A DNA stretch of 64,000 bases from Marinobacterium zhoushanense (lineage in GTDB: Bacteria; Pseudomonadota; Gammaproteobacteria; Pseudomonadales; Balneatricaceae), in the NCBI RefSeq assembly GCF_014641945.1, contig NZ_BMIJ01000001.1, forward strand, positions 248,001 through 312,000, in the 5' to 3' direction. Within the stretch, counting starts at the first letter, position 1, and every line of letters begins with the position of its first letter. Under the pieces are notes generated by a model, which worked only from the letters and a program-made list of their open reading frames with translations, did not search any database and was not told where the DNA came from. Below are positions 61,425-64,000 of the stretch, piece by piece. The translations under genes were made by a program, and so were the position numbers.

Positions 61425-62372
61425 ATGAGCATCCCCGACAACATTCTGGACCACCTGAAGCTACCGCTGGTGGCCGCCCCGATGTTCCTGGTCTCCGGTC
61501 CCGAGCTGGTGATCGAGACCTGCAAGGCCGGTGTAATCGGCACCTTCCCTGCTCTAAACGAGCGCACCAGCGACGGCTTCGAACACTGGCTGGACTGCAT
61601 AGAGGGCGCATTGGCGGAAACGGAGAACCCGGCCCCGTTCGGCGTCAATCTGATCGTGCACCAGACCAACCCGCGTCTGCGCCAGGACCTGGAGCTGATC
61701 GTCAAACACCGGGTTCCGCTGGTGATCACCTCTCTCGGTGCCGTGCGCGAAGTGGTTGACGCGGTACACAGTTACGGCGGCCTGGTGTTCCACGACGTCA
61801 CCAATATCCGCCACGCTCGCAAAGCCGCCGAGGCCGGTGTCGACGGCCTGATCGCCGTCTGTGCCGGTGCCGGCGGCCATGCCGGCACGCTGAGCCCGTT
61901 CGCCCTGATTGGCGAGATTCGCCAGTTCTTCACCGGCACGGTGTTACTCTCAGGCTGTATCTCCAGCGGCCGCGATATCGCCACCGCCCGCATGCTGGGT
62001 GCCGATCTCGCCTACGCCGGCACCCGTTTCATCAACACCCGGGAAAGCCTGGCCGACGCGGGTTACAAGCAGATGATCAGCGAGTGCGCCGCCGCCGACA
62101 TCGTCTACACGCCCAAGGTCTCCGGCGTCCCGGCCAACTTCATGCAGCCCAGCCTGGCCAAGGCGGGATTGGATGGCGACTGCGCAGGGCCGACGCAGCT
62201 CAATATGGACCAGGACGAAGCCAAGGCGTGGAAAAACATCTGGTCCGCCGGCCAGGGCGTGGGCGCTATCAACGACCAGCCGCCAGTCGCGGAACTGATC
62301 CAGCGCATGCGGCACGAGTTCAACGACGCCGTGAACAGCTTCAATCATGACAACGCCCGGTTTATGGAGTGA
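61425..62372 (+). CDS. Nitronate monooxygenase-family FMN enzyme
   Basis: A 315-residue TIM-barrel flavoprotein of the 2-nitropropane dioxygenase/NMO family. LPLVAAPMFLVSGPELVIET at the N terminus, the catalytic-histidine loop CAGAGGHAGTLSPFAL, and the FMN phosphate site LSGCISSGRDIATARMLGAD are present. Relatives oxidise alkyl nitronates or act as enoyl reductases (FabK-type fold). In an acyl-CoA gene string it might detoxify nitroalkanoates or act on unsaturated acyl groups. Confidence 0.87.
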   Translation: MSIPDNILDHLKLPLVAAPMFLVSGPELVIETCKAGVIGTFPALNERTSDGFEHWLDCIEGALAETENPAPFGVNLIVHQTNPRLRQDLELIVKHRVPLVITSLGAVREVVDAVHSYGGLVFHDVTNIRHARKAAEAGVDGLIAVCAGAGGHAGTLSPFALIGEIRQFFTGTVLLSGCISSGRDIATARMLGADLAYAGTRFINTRESLADAGYKQMISECAAADIVYTPKVSGVPANFMQPSLAKAGLDGDCAGPTQLNMDQDEAKAWKNIWSAGQGVGAINDQPPVAELIQRMRHEFNDAVNSFNHDNARFME

Positions 62373-62374
62373 CT

Positions 62375-63118
62375 ATGAGCGTCGAACGAATCGAACATCC
62401 CCAGGGCGTGGTCGAACTACGCCTGAGCCGCCCGGAGAAGAGAAACGCCCTGACCCTGGCGATGTATGGCCAACTGGTCGAGCTGTTGAATGCCGCTACC
62501 GAGGACAGCGATACCCGCGTGGTGGTGCTCAGCGGCGCCGGCGAAGCGTTCTGCGCCGGTAACGATATCGCCGACTTCCTTAATGGCGCATCGGACCCGA
62601 CCCAGCTGCGCATCATCATCCGCTTCCTGCACACCCTGGTCGACTTCCCCAAGCCTTTGCTCGCCGCTGTGCAGGGTGACGCCGTCGGTATCGGCACCAC
62701 CATGCTGCTGCACTGCGACCTGGTGATTGCCGCCGACACGCTGAAATGCCAGCTGCCCTTCGTCCGCCTCGGTCTGGTACCCGAAGGCGGCAGCAGCCTG
62801 TTGATCACCCAGCGACTCGGCCAGCGTCAGGCGTTCGAGCTGCTGATCGAGGGCAAGCCATTTGGTGCCGAGCATGCAATGCAGGCGGGACTGGTGAACC
62901 AAGTGGCACCGGAAACGGAGCTTGCTGCCACCGCTCTGGCCCGCGCCGGCGCTCTCGCCGCGCTGCCGCCGGAGGCGGTGAGGCTGAGCAAGCGCTTGTT
63001 GAGGGATACCCAACGGGAAGAACTGCACAGGGTGATCGATACCGAAGCGACCCTGTTCGCCCAGAGGCTCGGTTCAGCCGAAGCACAGACCGCCTTTAAG
63101 GCGTTTCTGCAAGGCTGA
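62375..63118 (+). CDS. Enoyl-CoA hydratase/isomerase family protein
   Basis: A 247-residue crotonase-fold protein from the ATG at 62375, directly after the previous stop. Oxyanion-hole segments FCAGNDIADFL and AVQGDAVGIGTTMLLHCDLV are present. At the positions of the two catalytic glutamates, the second lies in VRLGLVPEGGSSLLI; the first, in GIGTTMLLH, is replaced, so isomerase or other activity is possible. Last gene of the rightward acyl-CoA string. Confidence 0.9.
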   Translation: MSVERIEHPQGVVELRLSRPEKRNALTLAMYGQLVELLNAATEDSDTRVVVLSGAGEAFCAGNDIADFLNGASDPTQLRIIIRFLHTLVDFPKPLLAAVQGDAVGIGTTMLLHCDLVIAADTLKCQLPFVRLGLVPEGGSSLLITQRLGQRQAFELLIEGKPFGAEHAMQAGLVNQVAPETELAATALARAGALAALPPEAVRLSKRLLRDTQREELHRVIDTEATLFAQRLGSAEAQTAFKAFLQG

Positions 63119-63133
63119 GCTGCGCGGTCCGCT

Positions 63134-63613
63134 TTACGCGTATAGCGCAGTGAACAGGACATACCCGGCCATGATCAGCACCGGCAGCGAGCTGAAGGTC
63201 CAAAAAGTGGCCCGGATATCGTGCACCTGCGCCGTGACATAGGCGCAAAAATGCGCCACCCTGGCCACCACGTACGTCCACATCAACACCTGTGCCAGCC
63301 ACAGAGGAGGGCCCGTCAGCACGAATAGGAAGCCGGCCGCCAGGTAGCCGGGAATACTCTCCAAGTCGTTCAAATTCAGCCGCCGCGAGCGGTCGACATA
63401 TTCGTTCAGGTCAAGCTGACCGGGTTCCGGATTGGGATTGAGCGGCGTCCTCTTCGCATCTTCCGGGCTGCGAAAGCCACTGCGGACCTTCATCATGCGA
63501 TAAACCGTCATCCAGGGCTGCAGCATCAGTTTCAGTATCACAATGGACGCGGTAATCAGGTAGGTGACAAAAACCGGGTTATCCATACTCAGTATCGAGG
63601 GTTCGACAGGCAT
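63134..63613 (-). CDS. MAPEG-family membrane protein
   Basis: A 159-residue protein from the ATG at 63613, preceded by TGGAGGACG. Four predicted helices, with family motifs NPVFVTYLITASIVILKLM, the long cytoplasmic loop EYVDRSRRLNLNDLESIPGY, and ARVAHFCAYVTAQVHDIRA. MAPEG proteins are glutathione- or lipid-peroxide-handling membrane enzymes; bacterial substrates are mostly unknown. Convergent with the enoyl-CoA hydratase gene. Confidence 0.88.
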   Translation of the reverse strand: MPVEPSILSMDNPVFVTYLITASIVILKLMLQPWMTVYRMMKVRSGFRSPEDAKRTPLNPNPEPGQLDLNEYVDRSRRLNLNDLESIPGYLAAGFLFVLTGPPLWLAQVLMWTYVVARVAHFCAYVTAQVHDIRATFWTFSSLPVLIMAGYVLFTALYA

Positions 63614-63727
63614 CGCATCGTCCTCCACAGACAGTGTTCGCCACGTATGGCGTGCATCTATCCTGTTGGTATAGGTAATGCCCGTCGACCGGTCAATTTT
63701 GGCTAAGGTCTGGATTTGGAAACGCGA

Positions 63728-64000
63728 CTACCCGGCAGCCAACACCTGCCTGACCGACTCGGCAATCGGCGTCGTGGCCCGCCCAATCAGCGCACTCAAC
63801 TGCTTGCCGTCGTCAAACAACCCACCTTGCGCGGCGCCTGTGTCCGACTCTGCCAACAGGTTGGCGATGGGCTCGGGTAAACCCGCGGCAACCAATGCCT
63901 GCCGATACTCGGCCTCCGGCAGATTCTGATAACTGACCGCCTGGCCAGACTGAGCGCCGATCTCCGAGGCAAGCTCACTCAAGCTATAGGACTGGTCACC
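63728..64000 (-). CDS. NmrA/QorB-like NAD(P)-binding protein, C-terminal part only
   Basis: The frame is open to the end of the window, so only ~90 C-terminal residues are visible. AVSYQNLPEAEYRQALVAAG, IANLLAESDTGAAQGGLFDD and LSALIGRATTPIAESVRQVL match the substrate-proximal end of NmrA/QorB (SDR type) quinone or NADPH-sensing proteins. Start and N-terminal cofactor site lie outside the window. Confidence 0.7.
   Translation of the reverse strand, partial: GDQSYSLSELASEIGAQSGQAVSYQNLPEAEYRQALVAAGLPEPIANLLAESDTGAAQGGLFDDGKQLSALIGRATTPIAESVRQVLAAG

Noticed and set aside
57278..63118. DMSP demethylation pathway (dmdB, dmdC, dmdD)
   Set aside because: The ligase looks like a FadD fatty-acid ligase, dmdA is absent, and the crotonase lacks clear DmdD features. 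A DmdC-like dehydrogenase alone does not support the pathway.

Overview
The window is a GC-rich, gene-dense stretch of a gammaproteobacterial chromosome. The evidence is gene content: FtsA/FtsZ, type II QueF, YaeQ, a PA2817-type protein, PilU, YdbH/YnbE/YdbL, LpxR, a YigZ homologue and a fused TudS-YbgA protein, plus Pot-type and TRAP transporters and two diguanylate-cyclase signalling proteins. This suggests a free-living, probably marine or sediment organism of the Oceanospirillales/Pseudomonadales/Chromatiales type. No rRNA, phage, transposase, CRISPR array or toxin cluster was seen, and genus cannot be fixed from sequence alone.

Layout. 1-2300: the ftsA-ftsZ end of the division cluster (minus strand), preceded not by ftsQ but by an AT-rich gap with 32-bp direct repeats and a frameshifted PAP2 phosphatase gene. 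4.9-9.9 kb: an O-methyltransferase, then the ydbH-ynbE-ydbL envelope lipid-transport genes followed 3 nt later by an lpxR-type lipid A deacylase gene and an alkyltransferase-like gene. 9.9-31 kb: mostly housekeeping and stress genes (YaeQ, MgtE, globin-coupled diguanylate cyclase, MTHFR-like protein, retropepsin-like protease, SUI1/YciH, Dgt, YigZ, photolyase, TudS-YbgA, chemoreceptor, cyclophilin, nitroreductase, QueF, YadGH exporter, M23 peptidase). 31-35.7 kb: a polyamine-type ABC importer operon potA-D-B-C with a hairpin terminator after the binding-protein gene.

36.2-37.7 kb: three tRNA-Glu(TTC)/tRNA-Gly(GCC) pairs on the minus strand. Two of the tRNA-Gly genes are followed by tandem 112-bp repeats that each carry the last 20 nt of tRNA-Gly. 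This resembles the architecture of the E. coli tyrT distal repeats and is the most unusual structure in the window. 37.7-46.8 kb: a membrane protein of unknown function, PilU, a quinone/electrophile-stress operon (azoR, glutathionyl-hydroquinone reductase, pirin) facing a LysR regulator gene, a large haem c/PAS/GGDEF/EAL protein and an ADP-ribosylglycohydrolase.

46.9-56.7 kb: a ketone-body (3-hydroxybutyrate/acetoacetate) catabolic island. It has a thiolase, a stand-alone cyclic-nucleotide-fold protein, a sigma54 enhancer-binding regulator, and a divergent operon of acetoacetyl-CoA synthetase, 3-hydroxybutyrate dehydrogenase and a DctPQM TRAP transporter. A -24/-12 promoter and a 19-bp palindrome lie between regulator and operon, and a clear terminator closes it. 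57.2-63.1 kb: an acyl-CoA catabolic gene string (acyl-CoA dehydrogenase, acyl-CoA ligase, DUF2889 protein, nitronate-monooxygenase-like enzyme, enoyl-CoA hydratase). The window ends with a MAPEG protein and a partial NmrA/SDR protein.
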